From Microbacterium forte (GTDB lineage: Bacteria; Actinomycetota; Actinomycetes; Actinomycetales; Microbacteriaceae), in the NCBI RefSeq assembly GCF_031885415.1, contig NZ_CP116871.1, positions 3,410,001-3,474,000 on the forward strand: 64,000 nucleotides of DNA. Direction: 5' to 3'. Below, one piece after another: positions 17,778 to 28,315 of this stretch. The position numbers were made by a program, and so were the translations under genes. The notes under the pieces are model-generated. The model was given only the letters and a program-made list of their open reading frames with translations. It searched no databases and was not told the DNA's origin. The first letter of the stretch is position 1. Each line of letters begins with the position of its first letter.

Positions 17778-20278
17778 TCGACCGCGACCGCTTCCCCGTC
17801 GACCCCTGGCGACTCATCGAGACGCGATACTCCGAAGACGGAGTGGCCGAGACCCTGTTCGCCGTCGGCAACGGCTACCTCGGGCTCAGGGGCAACCACA
17901 TCGAGGGTCGTGCTGCCCACGAGCACGGCACCTTCATCAACGGTCTGCACGAGACCTGGCCGATCCGGCACGCCGAGCAGGCATACGGCTTCGCCGAGGT
18001 CGGGCAGACGATCGTCAACGCACCGGATGCCAAGGTCATGCGCGTGTACGTCGACGACGAGCCGATCTCGTTCGACGAGGCCGACGTGCGCGAATACCGC
18101 CGCACGCTCGACATGCGCACCGGCGTGCTCGAGCGCGTCGTGGTGTGGGAGACGCCGTCGGGCAAGCGCGTGCGCATGCGCGACGAGCGCATCGTCAGCT
18201 TCGAGGAGCGACACCTCGCCGTGCTCCGTCTCGAGGTCGTCGTCGAGAACGCCGACGCCCCCGTCACCGTCAGCTGCCAGATGATCAACCGCCAGGACGG
18301 CGCCGGCGTCTACGCGGGCACCCCCAACCAGGCGAAGGGCGGATTCGATCCGCGCAAGGCCGAGAAGATCGCCGAGCGCGTGCTCGAGCCCGGCGAGTAC
18401 TGGCAGGACGGATTGCGCTCGGCGCTGTCGTACAGCGTCGCCGACTCCGGAATGACGGTCGCCGTCGTCGCCGATCACATCATCGAGACCGAGAACGACT
18501 ACACGTCGCGCACGCTGATCGAGGCCGACATCTCGAAGAACGTGTTCCGCGTGCAGGCGAAGGCCGGAGTGCCCATCACGGTCACCAAGCTCGTCAGCTA
18601 CCACACCTCCCGGGGCGTGCCGGCTCGCGAGCTCGTCGATCGCTGCCGTCGGTCGCTCGACCGCGTCGCCTTCGAGGGCGTCCAGGCGCAGTTCGACCGG
18701 CAGGCCGAGTGGCTCGCCGCCTTCTGGGGTCGCAGCGACGTGCAGATCGGCGGGCACGACGACATCCAGCAGGCGACCCGCTGGTGCCTCCTGCAGCTCG
18801 CTCAGGCGTCGGCGCGCGCCGACGGAACGGGTGTGCCGGCGAAGGGCGTCTCGGGATCCGGATACAGCGGCCACTACTTCTGGGACACCGAGATCTATGT
18901 GCTCCCGTTCCTCACCTACACGTCGCCGCAGTGGGCGCGCAACGCGCTTCGGGCGCGAGTGCTCATGCTGCCTGCAGCCCGCCGAAGGGCCGCGCAGCTC
19001 AATGAAGCGGGCGCGCTGTTCCCCTGGCGCACGATCAACGGCGAAGAGGCGTCGGCCTACTACGCGGCCGGCACCGCTCAGTACCACATCAACGCCGACG
19101 TCAGCTTCGCGCTCGGCAAGTACGTGCGTGCGACCGGCGACGAGGACTTCCTGCGCCGTGAGGGCATCGACATCGCCATCGAGACGGCTCGCCTGTGGGC
19201 CACGCTCGGCTTCTGGCGCACCTCGCGGCTCGTCGCCGACACGAAGGACGACGACGGCATCGAGACCTTCCACATCCACGGTGTGACGGGGCCCGACGAG
19301 TACACGACGGTGGTCAACGACAACCTCTACACGAACGTCATGGCGCGCTATAACCTGCGCTACGCGGCGAGGGTCGTGCGAGAGGCGCAGGAGGCCGACG
19401 GCGAGGAGTTCGCCAGGGTCATCGAGCGCACCGGGCTCGCCGAGGGCGAGGCGGAGGGATGGGAGCGCGCCGCCGACGCGATGTTCATCCCGTTCAGCGA
19501 GCGCCTCGGCATCCACCCGCAGGACTCGCTGTTCCTCGAGCGCGAGGTATGGGATCTGGCCCACACGCCGAAGGAGCAGCGCCCGCTGCTGCTGCACTTC
19601 CACCCGCTCGTCATCTACCGGTTCCAGGTGCTCAAGCAGGCGGATGTCGTGCTCGCACTGTTCCTGCAGGGCAATCACTTCACGCCGGAGGAGAAGAAGG
19701 CGGACTTCGACTACTACGACCCGCTGACCACCGGTGACTCGACGCTGTCGGCGGTCGTGCAGTCGATCCTCGCCGCCGAGGTCGGCTACCAGGATCTCGC
19801 TCTGCAGTACTTCCGCCAGTCGCTGTTCGTCGACCTGCACGACCTGCACCACAACGCGGCAGACGGCGTGCACGTCGCCTCCGCCGGTGGCGTGTGGACG
19901 GCTCTCGTGTGCGGCTTCGGCGGCATGCGCGACTACGCCGGCGAGCTCAGCTTCGACCCGCGGCTGCCCGCCGACTGGCCGTCGCTGTCGTACCCGCTGC
20001 AGTGGCAGGGGTCCGCATTGCAGATCACGCTCACGACGGACGAGCTGCGCGTCCGCGTGGACAGCGGAGACCCGGTGCCGTTCACGGTGCGCGACGTCGC
20101 GTACATCGCCACGACCGATCGCGAGGTCGTTGTGCCGCTCGCGGACCAGGGACCGCTGATCCCCGGCCGCCCGTCGCTGCGGCAGTTCGCGGACGCTCTT
20201 CGTGAAGACGGCACGCGCCTGTCGGCATCCGTCCCGGTGATCACGACCGCGATCCCCATCATCGAATCGATCGACTGA
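17774..20278 (+). CDS. Glycoside hydrolase family 65 phosphorylase (maltose/trehalose/kojibiose type)
   Basis: An 834-residue GH65 enzyme with an N-terminal beta-sandwich, an (alpha/alpha)6 barrel and a C-terminal jelly-roll. The barrel contains GHYFWDTEIYVLPFL and the general acid Glu509 in TGPDEYTTV; KQADVV contacts phosphate in the family. These enzymes phosphorolyse alpha-linked glucose disaccharides to glucose and beta-glucose 1-phosphate, which the coupled HAD mutase would feed into glycolysis. The exact disaccharide cannot be read from sequence; maltose, trehalose and kojibiose phosphorylases look alike here. Confidence 0.92.
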   Translation: MIDRDRFPVDPWRLIETRYSEDGVAETLFAVGNGYLGLRGNHIEGRAAHEHGTFINGLHETWPIRHAEQAYGFAEVGQTIVNAPDAKVMRVYVDDEPISFDEADVREYRRTLDMRTGVLERVVVWETPSGKRVRMRDERIVSFEERHLAVLRLEVVVENADAPVTVSCQMINRQDGAGVYAGTPNQAKGGFDPRKAEKIAERVLEPGEYWQDGLRSALSYSVADSGMTVAVVADHIIETENDYTSRTLIEADISKNVFRVQAKAGVPITVTKLVSYHTSRGVPARELVDRCRRSLDRVAFEGVQAQFDRQAEWLAAFWGRSDVQIGGHDDIQQATRWCLLQLAQASARADGTGVPAKGVSGSGYSGHYFWDTEIYVLPFLTYTSPQWARNALRARVLMLPAARRRAAQLNEAGALFPWRTINGEEASAYYAAGTAQYHINADVSFALGKYVRATGDEDFLRREGIDIAIETARLWATLGFWRTSRLVADTKDDDGIETFHIHGVTGPDEYTTVVNDNLYTNVMARYNLRYAARVVREAQEADGEEFARVIERTGLAEGEAEGWERAADAMFIPFSERLGIHPQDSLFLEREVWDLAHTPKEQRPLLLHFHPLVIYRFQVLKQADVVLALFLQGNHFTPEEKKADFDYYDPLTTGDSTLSAVVQSILAAEVGYQDLALQYFRQSLFVDLHDLHHNAADGVHVASAGGVWTALVCGFGGMRDYAGELSFDPRLPADWPSLSYPLQWQGSALQITLTTDELRVRVDSGDPVPFTVRDVAYIATTDREVVVPLADQGPLIPGRPSLRQFADALREDGTRLSASVPVITTAIPIIESID

Positions 20279-20280
20279 GG

Positions 20281-21360
20281 GTGCTGATCACTGCAGTGCT
20301 GTTCGGGCTGGCGCCCGCGCTGCTCCTGCTGGTGCTCGCCGTGGTCGAGCGTGCGCGCTCCGCGCAGCGCGTGGCGTCGCCCGGGGCGCGGTTCACGCCC
20401 GCAGAGGGCGCGACCGTGCTGTACGACGCACTGCTGCTGAATGCGGATCGGAAGGCGGTCGCCGCCGCTCTGATCGACCTGGCCGTGCGCCGCAAGGTGC
20501 GGCTGCTGGTCGATGCAGATGCGGCGGAGTCGGGCGGGTCGCGAAAGCGTGCGCCTGTCGGCATGGAGATCGTCGACGGCGCGACGTTCACGCCCGAGGA
20601 GCTCAGCGTCCTCGAGGCGCTGTTCGGTCCGGATCACACTCCGGGGCGAGTGCGACGGTTCAGCTCGGATGCTCGGGCGCTGCACCGCCGAGTGCGCGGA
20701 GTCCTCGACGAGACGGAGAAGCGACTCGCGTCCGCGGGGCTCATCGCCCGGGGACGACGCGGGTGGGCCACGTTCCTGATCCGCGTCGCTGCCGTGCTGG
20801 TGATCGGGGTCTGCCTGCTCCTGCTCGCCGCCGCCTGGGCGGTGAGCGAACCGGGCGCCGCGCTCTACGTGATGCTGATCGCCGGTCTGGTCGTCGCGAT
20901 CGCCGCCATCGCGGTCGCACCGCGGCCGTGGCGCCGATTCCGCCCGGCCGCGCAGCCGATGCGCGCGCATCTCGCCGGGATGCGCGAGTACATCGCCCTC
21001 GCCGAGGCGGAGCCGCTGCGGTTCTCGCAATCCACCGGGGGAGCAGAGCTGAGGGCGGATGTCTCTGCTGAGGCCTCGAGCGCACGACTCCAGAGGTTCC
21101 TGCTCAACGAGCGACTGCTGCCCTATGCGGTGCTCTTCGGCCTCGAACGCTCGTGGACGGCTGTGCTGCAGACCGAGTCGCGGGAGCTGCGCGTCGCCGA
21201 GGGGATCGATGGCGCCATGGAGGTGGCGGGGGCCGTGATCGACGTGATCGAGCTGGTGGGCGGCGTCGTGCATCTCGTGAGCGCGGTCGGCGAGCTCGTC
21301 GACGCGACAGGTGGGGTCGTCGAAGTCGTCGGCGGCGTCTTCGAGGCCGTGTCTTCCTGA
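20281..21360 (+). CDS. Membrane protein resembling the C-terminal part of DUF2207 proteins
   Basis: A 359-residue protein. After an N-terminal membrane helix (3-22) comes a winged-helix-like block (TPAEGATVLYDALLLNADRKAVAAALIDLAVRR...), typical of the cytoplasmic part of DUF2207/YciQ-type proteins, then two membrane helices (about 160-205). The C-terminus is an amphipathic, Val/Gly/Glu-rich segment without charge clusters. The N-terminal DUF2207 domain itself is missing, so this is a short version of the family. GTG start lies 2 nt after the GH65 stop. Function unknown. Confidence 0.7.
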   Translation: MLITAVLFGLAPALLLLVLAVVERARSAQRVASPGARFTPAEGATVLYDALLLNADRKAVAAALIDLAVRRKVRLLVDADAAESGGSRKRAPVGMEIVDGATFTPEELSVLEALFGPDHTPGRVRRFSSDARALHRRVRGVLDETEKRLASAGLIARGRRGWATFLIRVAAVLVIGVCLLLLAAAWAVSEPGAALYVMLIAGLVVAIAAIAVAPRPWRRFRPAAQPMRAHLAGMREYIALAEAEPLRFSQSTGGAELRADVSAEASSARLQRFLLNERLLPYAVLFGLERSWTAVLQTESRELRVAEGIDGAMEVAGAVIDVIELVGGVVHLVSAVGELVDATGGVVEVVGGVFEAVSS

Positions 21361-21452
21361 TTCCTCGCCGCTCGTCGACGGCCTGAGCGGCGCGTCGGGG
21401 ATCACCCGCACGATCGTCGGCGCCCGGCTGCCGGAACGTCCGTGGCACGCCG

Positions 21453-21458
21453 TAGGCT
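21453..21458 (+). promoter_or_regulatory. -10 box of dnaX-recR (leaderless)
   Basis: TAGGCT ends 6 nt before GTG 21465; no Shine-Dalgarno. Confidence 0.62.
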
Positions 21459-21464
21459 GTTCTG

Positions 21465-23879
21465 GTGACCACAGCCCTCTACCGCCGCTACCGCCCCGAG
21501 TCGTTCGGCGAGATGATCGGGCAGTCCCAGGTGACCGAACCTCTGATGACCGCCCTCCGCGGCGACCGTGTCGGCCACGCCTACCTGTTCTCCGGACCCC
21601 GTGGATGCGGAAAGACGACGTCTGCGCGCATCCTCGCCCGCTGCCTCAACTGCGCGGAGGGGCCGACCGATGTGCCCTGCGGCACCTGCCCGAGCTGCGT
21701 CGAGCTGTCGCGCGCCGGCGGCGGATCACTCGACGTCGTCGAGATCGATGCGGCCAGCCACAACGGCGTCGACGATGCCCGCGACCTGCGCGAGCGGGCG
21801 ACGTTCGCTCCCAGCCGCGACCGTTACAAGATCTTCATCCTCGACGAGGCGCACATGGTGACGCCGCAGGGGTTCAACGCTCTCCTGAAGCTCGTCGAAG
21901 AGCCGCCGGAGCACGTCAAGTTCATCTTCGCGACGACCGAGCCCGAGAAGGTTCTCGGCACCATCCGCTCGCGCACGCACCACTACCCGTTCCGTCTGGT
22001 GCCGCCGGCCGCGATGCTCGAGTACGTCGAGAAGCTGTGCGGTGAAGAGGGCGTGGTCGCTGAGCGCGGCGTGCTGCCCCTGGTGGTTCGGGCAGGCGGC
22101 GGCTCGCCGCGAGACACGCTCTCGCTGCTCGACCAGCTGATCGCCGGGTCCGATTCGCCCGCGGGCTCCGAGACGGTGACCGTCGCCTACGAGCGCGCGG
22201 TCGCTCTCCTGGGCTACACGCACGCGGCGCTGCTCGACGAGATCGTCGACGCGCTCGCCGCCGCCGACGCGGCCGCGGCGTTCCCCGCCATCGACCGTGT
22301 GGTGCAGACCGGCCAGGACCCCCGTCGTTTCGTCGACGACCTGCTCGAACGCCTGCGTGACCTCATCGTGATCGCCGCGGTCGGTGCCGGGGCATCCTCC
22401 GTGCTTCGCGGCATCGCCGACGACGAGCTCGCTCGCATGCGCACCCAGGCGGACTCCTTCGGATCGGCGCGGCTGTCGCGCACGGCCGACATCGTCAGCG
22501 CCGCGCTCGACGACATGTCGGGCGCCACGTCGCCCCGACTGCACCTCGAGCTGATGGTCGCTCGTGTCCTCGCCTCAGGAGGGGGAGCGGAGACGGCCGC
22601 CGCCGTCCCGTCCGCGCAGAGTGCCTCCGCGGCACCGGCACGCGCGACGGTTCCTCCTGCTGCGGGGACTCAGCCCGCTGCCGCTCCCCGTGCTGCGGCT
22701 GTCCAGCCCGCTGCGGCCGGTGCGCCCGCTGCCGGGACCCAGCGCGTCGCCGAGTCGGCCGACGTCGGGTCTGCTGACGTCGGGTCGGACGCCGTGGCTG
22801 AGACCGCGGTGGTCGAGAACGCGGTGGTCGAGAACGCGGACGCCGAGCCCGCGGCATCGGGTGACGCGACATCGACGCCGCCGGCCGCACCGACCGCCGA
22901 GACCGCCCCGCCGTCGGGGCCTGTCGCGTTCGAGCAGATCACCGCCGCCTGGCCGGCCGTGCTCAAGCGACTCGAGAGCGTCAGCCGCACGTCGTGGCTG
23001 CTGGCCACCGCCGTGCAGCCACTCGCGTTCGTCACAGAGACCGAGGTGCTCACCCTCGGCTTCGCCAGCCAGCACGACGTGGCGAAGTTCAAGGGGACGA
23101 CGCCGGGTTCCGGTCCGTCCGACCATCTGCGCGGAGCCATCGAGCAGGAACTCGGTGTGCGCGTCAAGTACCTGCCTGCGCCGATGCCCGCGGGTGGTGC
23201 GCCTCGCCAGCCCTCGTCGCCCTCGGCGGCGCGCCCGACAGATGACGCGCCCGCATCGGAGCCTGCGTCAGCGGGTTCACAGCGCGCTCAGCCCTCGCCT
23301 CCGCAGACTTCTTCTGCTGACGTACAGCGCGCTGAGACGCCCGCTGCTCGGACGTCGCCACCTCAGGCACACGGTGCGTCCGCCGCTCCGGTGACCGAAT
23401 GGGCGGTCGCGTCGATCCCGGCATCCGAGGTCGCAGTGCCCGCGCCGGTGGCAGTTCCGGCACCCGCCGCGGCGACGACCGTGCAGGCCGCTCCTGCCTC
23501 GGCGCCGATGGCGACGCCCACGACCCCCGGCGACGATCGGCCCTCCGGAGGAGACGAGCCGCCGCCTCCCCTCGACGACGAGCCGCCCTATTTCGACGAC
23601 GAGCCGCCCTACGATCCGTCTTACGAGCCTGCGCCCACATCGCAGGCCGCACCGGTGGCCGCCCGCGCGCAGTCGGCGTCTCCCTCCGCATCCGCGGGGC
23701 AGACGCCCGTGCAGGCAGCCCCGGCGCGCAGAGTGGCTTCGGCCGCAGCAGCCCCGGTGATCACCGAGCGCACCCCCGCCGGGGGAGTCCAGCGCTACGG
23801 CGAGGCCGTGATCCGCCAGGTGCTCGGCGCGACGTTCGTTCGCGAAGAGCCCTACGAGCCCCCGACGAGGTTCTCCTGA
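21465..23879 (+). CDS. dnaX: DNA polymerase III subunit gamma/tau
   Basis: An 804-residue clamp-loader subunit. The AAA+ module has Walker [10 protein letters not shown] (44-52), a four-Cys zinc site (C63, C72, C75, C78) and Walker B LDEAHM, followed by the oligomerisation domain III. Residues about 370-500 and 565-770 are Ala/Pro/Asp-rich low-complexity linkers with short tandem duplications; between them lies a tau-like domain (about 485-565). No slippery frameshift heptamer is evident near the gamma/tau boundary, so only tau is expected. Ends in a TGATG overlap with recR. Confidence 0.95.
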   Translation: MTTALYRRYRPESFGEMIGQSQVTEPLMTALRGDRVGHAYLFSGPRGCGKTTSARILARCLNCAEGPTDVPCGTCPSCVELSRAGGGSLDVVEIDAASHNGVDDARDLRERATFAPSRDRYKIFILDEAHMVTPQGFNALLKLVEEPPEHVKFIFATTEPEKVLGTIRSRTHHYPFRLVPPAAMLEYVEKLCGEEGVVAERGVLPLVVRAGGGSPRDTLSLLDQLIAGSDSPAGSETVTVAYERAVALLGYTHAALLDEIVDALAAADAAAAFPAIDRVVQTGQDPRRFVDDLLERLRDLIVIAAVGAGASSVLRGIADDELARMRTQADSFGSARLSRTADIVSAALDDMSGATSPRLHLELMVARVLASGGGAETAAAVPSAQSASAAPARATVPPAAGTQPAAAPRAAAVQPAAAGAPAAGTQRVAESADVGSADVGSDAVAETAVVENAVVENADAEPAASGDATSTPPAAPTAETAPPSGPVAFEQITAAWPAVLKRLESVSRTSWLLATAVQPLAFVTETEVLTLGFASQHDVAKFKGTTPGSGPSDHLRGAIEQELGVRVKYLPAPMPAGGAPRQPSSPSAARPTDDAPASEPASAGSQRAQPSPPQTSSADVQRAETPAARTSPPQAHGASAAPVTEWAVASIPASEVAVPAPVAVPAPAAATTVQAAPASAPMATPTTPGDDRPSGGDEPPPPLDDEPPYFDDEPPYDPSYEPAPTSQAAPVAARAQSASPSASAGQTPVQAAPARRVASAAAAPVITERTPAGGVQRYGEAVIRQVLGATFVREEPYEPPTRFS
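22758..22835 (+). repeat. Short in-frame tandem duplications in the dnaX linker
   Basis: 15-bp units GCCGACGTCGGGTCT/GCTGACGTCGGGTCG (22758-22787) and GCGGTGGTCGAGAAC twice (22806-22835) encode the repeats SADVG and AVVEN. A further duplicated GACGACGAGCCGCCCTA occurs at 23574 and 23595. Confidence 0.8.
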
Positions 23880-24472
23880 TGTATGACGGAATCGTCCAGG
23901 AGCTGATCGACGAGTTCGGCCGGCTCCCCGGAATCGGCCCCAAGTCCGCGCAGCGCATCGCATTCCACATCCTGCAGACGCCGACGTTCGACGTCGCGCG
24001 GCTCGCCGAGCTTCTCGTCGAGGTGCGGGTGCGGGTGCGTTTCTGCGAGATCTGCGGCAACGTCTCAGAGCAGGATCGCTGTGCGATCTGCCGCGATCCC
24101 CGACGCAATACCGCCCTCATCTGCGTGGTCGAAGACGCGAAGGACGTCGCCGCGATCGAACGCACCCGTGAGTTCCGTGGCCTCTACCACGTGCTCGGTG
24201 GTGCGATCAGCCCGATCGCCGGCATCGGGCCGGACGACCTGCGCATCGCGCAGCTGATGACTCGTCTCGCCGATGCCACGGTGCAAGAGGTCATCCTCGC
24301 GACCAACCCCAACCTCGAGGGTGAGGCGACGGCCAGCTATCTCAGCCGCCTGCTCACCACCATGCAGATCACGGTGTCCCGCCTCGCCTCCGGCCTTCCG
24401 GTCGGCGGCGACCTCGAGTACGCCGACGAGGTCACCCTCGGCCGCGCATTCGAGGGCCGGCGCGTGCTGTGA
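23879..24472 (+). CDS. recR: Recombination mediator protein RecR
   Basis: A 197-residue RecR: helix-hairpin-helix at the N-terminus ([15 protein letters not shown]), a four-Cys zinc finger (CEICGN and CAICRD), a TOPRIM domain starting ICVVEDAKD, and a Walker-B-like C-terminal region. With RecF/RecO it loads RecA on gapped DNA. ATG 23879 overlaps the dnaX stop; dnaX-recR adjacency is widely conserved. Full length. Confidence 0.97.
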   Translation: MYDGIVQELIDEFGRLPGIGPKSAQRIAFHILQTPTFDVARLAELLVEVRVRVRFCEICGNVSEQDRCAICRDPRRNTALICVVEDAKDVAAIERTREFRGLYHVLGGAISPIAGIGPDDLRIAQLMTRLADATVQEVILATNPNLEGEATASYLSRLLTTMQITVSRLASGLPVGGDLEYADEVTLGRAFEGRRVL

Positions 24473-25407
24473 GCACCCAGGGCGGCTTCACACGGCGCGG
24501 CTGGCTGCTCTTCGGTGCCATGGCGCTGCTGTGGGGTGTGCCCTACCTGTTCATCAGCATCGCGGTCGAGTCGCTCTCGCCTCCCGCCATCGTCGCTGGG
24601 CGCACTCTCATCGCGGCCCTGCTGCTGCTGCCGTTCGCTCTCCGAGGCGGTGCGCTGAGAGCGGCATGGAAGCACTGGCCCTGGGTCCTCGCCTTCGGGC
24701 TCGTCGAGATGGCCGGCCCGTTCGTGCTGCTCGGTCACGCCGAGATGACCCTGCCCTCCGGCATGACCGGTCTGCTCGTCGCCACCGTGCCGCTGTTCGC
24801 CGCCCTCATCGCCCTGGGCGGAGGAGACCGGGGCGTGCTGCGCCCGGCACGCGGGATCGGTCTTCTCGTGGGCTTCATCGGCGTCGCGATCGTCGTCGCC
24901 GGCCCAGGACTCTTCGGCGGCGAGGTCAGTCTGCTCGCGGCCGGCGAGGTGCTGCTGGTCGCCATCCTCTATGCGATCGCGCCCTTCATCGTCGCGCGCA
25001 AGCTGAACGACGTCCCCTCGCTCGGCACCATCACGCTGTCCCTGCTCATGATCGGCGTGATCTATCTGCCCATCGGTCTGCTCACGCAGCACGAGGTGCC
25101 CACGGTTCCCTCGATCTTCGCGCTCCTGGCGCTGGCCGTCATCTGCACCGCTGTCGCCTTCCTGGCGTTCTTCGCGCTCATTCGTGAGGTCGGCCCTGTT
25201 CGTGCGCCGCTGTTCACCTACGTCAACCCGGTCGTGGCGATCGTCCTCGGTGCGATCGTCCTCGCCGAGCCCCTGACCCCGGGACTGCTCCTCGGATTCC
25301 CGCTCATCATCGTGGGCTGCTGGTTCGCCGCCACGGGCGGACGCCTCCGCCCGCAGGCATCCGCCGGCCCCGCTCTGGCCGTCACACCACTTCCGCCGGC
25401 TCCCTGA
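24469..25407 (+). CDS. EamA/DMT family transporter
   Basis: A 312-residue, ten-helix transporter formed of two EamA repeats (about 10-145 and 155-290), with GxxxF/P-rich helices such as [21 protein letters not shown] in the second repeat. The family exports amino acids, metabolites or drugs. GTG start overlaps the recR stop (GTGA), so it is expressed with recR although functionally unrelated. Substrate cannot be inferred. Confidence 0.88.
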   Translation: MSTQGGFTRRGWLLFGAMALLWGVPYLFISIAVESLSPPAIVAGRTLIAALLLLPFALRGGALRAAWKHWPWVLAFGLVEMAGPFVLLGHAEMTLPSGMTGLLVATVPLFAALIALGGGDRGVLRPARGIGLLVGFIGVAIVVAGPGLFGGEVSLLAAGEVLLVAILYAIAPFIVARKLNDVPSLGTITLSLLMIGVIYLPIGLLTQHEVPTVPSIFALLALAVICTAVAFLAFFALIREVGPVRAPLFTYVNPVVAIVLGAIVLAEPLTPGLLLGFPLIIVGCWFAATGGRLRPQASAGPALAVTPLPPAP

Positions 25408-25564
25408 CCTCTTCGCCGCCGAGCACGCCTTCGGATGCCGTGGCCGACGCGCCGCGGCGTGACTCCGGAGACCGACCTCTACGTCACGAGGTCCGAAGCT
25501 GTGCCGGCCCACCCCTGACTTCGCCCGCAGCGTCACATGCGACGAAGCGCATATGCGCCGATCG

Positions 25565-25570
25565 TAGAAT
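25565..25570 (+). promoter_or_regulatory. -10 box of lysC
   Basis: TAGAAT, giving a leader of about 33 nt before GTG 25610. The 200-nt gap upstream contains no lysine-riboswitch-like fold that I can recognise. Confidence 0.55.
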
Positions 25571-25609
25571 GAGGGTGGGCGGATCCGCCCGACATCCCAG
25601 GGAGTGAAC

Positions 25610-26893
25610 GTGGCCCTCATCGTGCAGAAGTACGGCGGCTCCTCAGTCGCCGACGCAGAGAGCATCAAGCGCGTCGCCAAGCGCATCGTGGACACGCGAC
25701 GAGCGGGGCACGACGTCGTCGTCGCCGTGAGCGCGATGGGCGACACGACCGACGAGCTGCTCGATCTCGCCAACGAGGTCGCGCCGATCCCCGCCCCGCG
25801 TGAGCTCGACATGCTGCTCTCAAGCGGTGAGCGCATCTCGATGGCGCTGCTCGCCATGGCCATCCACTCGATGGGCTTCGAGGCGCGTTCGTTCACCGGC
25901 AGCCAGGCCGGAATGATCACCGACTCGCAGCATGGCGCGGCGCGCATCGTCGACGTCACGCCCGTCCGCCTGCGCGAAGCCCTCGACGAGGGGGCGATCG
26001 TCATCGTCGCCGGGTTCCAGGGCTTCAACCGCGACACCCGCGACATCACCACGCTCGGTCGTGGCGGCTCCGACACGACGGCCGTCGCTCTGGCCGCGGC
26101 CCTCGATGCGGATGTCTGCGAGATCTACAGCGACGTCGACGGAATCTTCACGGCTGACCCCCGCGTCATCCCGAAGGCGCAGAAGCTCGACCACATCGGC
26201 AGCGAGGAGATGCTCGAACTCGCCGCCAACGGCGCCAAGGTGCTCTACATCCGCGCCGTCGAGTACGCACGCCGTCACGGCGTCCTGATTCACGCCCGTT
26301 CGACGTTCTCGTCGTCCGAGGGCACATACGTTCTGGGCGAGGGCATGAAGAACCCTCGCGAAGCCGAGGGAGCAGCAGCCATGGAAGAACCGATCGTCGC
26401 CGGTGTCGCCACCGATTTCGGCCAGGCCAAGATCACTGTCGCGGGCGTCCCCGACGTTCCGGGCAAGGCCGCGGAGATCTTCAAGATCGTCGCCAGATCG
26501 GGCGCGAACGTCGACATGATCGTGCAGAACGTGTCGGCCACCGGCCGCACCGACATCTCGTTCACGGTTCCCAAGGCTGACTCGGCCGCGGCGCTCAAGG
26601 CGCTCGCGGGAGAGCAGACCGAGGTCGGCTTCCAGAACCTCGTGCACGACGACCAGATCGGCAAGCTGTCGGTCGTGGGCGCCGGCATGCGCACGCACTC
26701 CGGTGTCTCGGCGGTGCTGTTCGAAGCGCTGTCGGCCGGTGGCATCAACATCGAGATGATCTCGACCTCCGAGATCCGCATCTCGGTCGTGCTCCGAGAC
26801 ACAGACCTGGCCGAGGCCGCCCGCACCGTGCACACCGCGTACGGACTCGACGGCGACGCCGAGGCGACCGTCCACGCCGGCACCGGCCGCTGA
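25610..26893 (+). CDS. lysC: Aspartate kinase
   Basis: A 427-residue aspartokinase that phosphorylates L-aspartate as the first step to lysine, threonine, methionine and diaminopimelate. N-terminal kinase domain begins [28 protein letters not shown] and the [12 protein letters not shown] loop are conserved. Two ACT domains (about 265-345 and 350-425) form the allosteric lysine/threonine site. GTG 25610 has AGGGAG 5 nt upstream; an in-frame GTG at 25604 is too close to it. Followed by asd but with its own promoter between. Confidence 0.96.
   Translation: MALIVQKYGGSSVADAESIKRVAKRIVDTRRAGHDVVVAVSAMGDTTDELLDLANEVAPIPAPRELDMLLSSGERISMALLAMAIHSMGFEARSFTGSQAGMITDSQHGAARIVDVTPVRLREALDEGAIVIVAGFQGFNRDTRDITTLGRGGSDTTAVALAAALDADVCEIYSDVDGIFTADPRVIPKAQKLDHIGSEEMLELAANGAKVLYIRAVEYARRHGVLIHARSTFSSSEGTYVLGEGMKNPREAEGAAAMEEPIVAGVATDFGQAKITVAGVPDVPGKAAEIFKIVARSGANVDMIVQNVSATGRTDISFTVPKADSAAALKALAGEQTEVGFQNLVHDDQIGKLSVVGAGMRTHSGVSAVLFEALSAGGINIEMISTSEIRISVVLRDTDLAEAARTVHTAYGLDGDAEATVHAGTGR
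26381..26893 (+). CDS. lysC: Internal in-frame start for the aspartokinase beta subunit
   Basis: ATG 26381 inside lysC is preceded by GAGGGAG (26366-26372), 8 nt away, and would yield a 170-residue protein ([12 protein letters not shown]...) containing only the two ACT domains. Corynebacterium glutamicum and several Gram-positives make an alpha2beta2 aspartokinase from exactly such an internal start, and the Corynebacterium beta subunit begins with a similar MEE sequence. What is seen is the start codon and ribosome site; the beta subunit itself is inferred. Confidence 0.65.
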   Translation: MEEPIVAGVATDFGQAKITVAGVPDVPGKAAEIFKIVARSGANVDMIVQNVSATGRTDISFTVPKADSAAALKALAGEQTEVGFQNLVHDDQIGKLSVVGAGMRTHSGVSAVLFEALSAGGINIEMISTSEIRISVVLRDTDLAEAARTVHTAYGLDGDAEATVHAGTGR

Positions 26894-26923
26894 TCGAGCA
26901 CGGACGGCGCGGATATCCCCGCT

Positions 26924-26940
26924 GGGCGGACGCTCCGCCC
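26924..26940 (+). terminator. Possible terminator hairpin after lysC
   Basis: GGGCGGA and TCCGCCC form a perfect 7-bp stem with a CGC loop, 30 nt after the lysC stop. No T-run follows, so termination strength is uncertain. The rest of the lysC-asd gap holds a duplicated CCAGCCGGTCGT and the asd promoter. Confidence 0.4.
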
Positions 26941-27059
26941 GGGTACTGACCGCCGGGCGGGAATCGTCCAGCCGGTCGTGCCGCGCCAGCCAGCCGGTCG
27001 TACGGCCGCCGGCCAGCGGGTCGGCGGCCTCGACGGTCCTCGACCGGCGCACGGCACGA

Positions 27060-28232
<1,173 letters not shown>

Positions 28233-28303
28233 CCGCATCTCCGTCATGCGGAACCGGTCTGGTCAGGTCGGCCCGCGTGGTCAGCAGTGCCGTGACCTCG
28301 AAC

Positions 28304-28309
28304 TAGACT
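28304..28309 (+). promoter_or_regulatory. -10 box of mqo (leaderless)
   Basis: TAGACT ends 6 nt before GTG 28316; no Shine-Dalgarno. Confidence 0.62.
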
Positions 28310-28315
28310 GTTCCG

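Noticed and set aside
22560..23000. Programmed frameshift in dnaX giving a separate gamma subunit
   Set aside because: No slippery A-rich heptamer or stimulatory stem is visible; an alternative frame there is simply a high-GC shadow.
25408..25609. Possible lysine riboswitch or attenuator before lysC
   Set aside because: Only a weak GACCTC/GAGGTC hairpin is seen; none of the conserved lysine-riboswitch elements is present, and the predicted leader is only about 33 nt.
26966..27020. Duplicated CCAGCCGGTCGT between lysC and asd as an operator
   Set aside because: The copies are not palindromic, lie outside the predicted promoter, and such GC-rich repeats are expected by composition.
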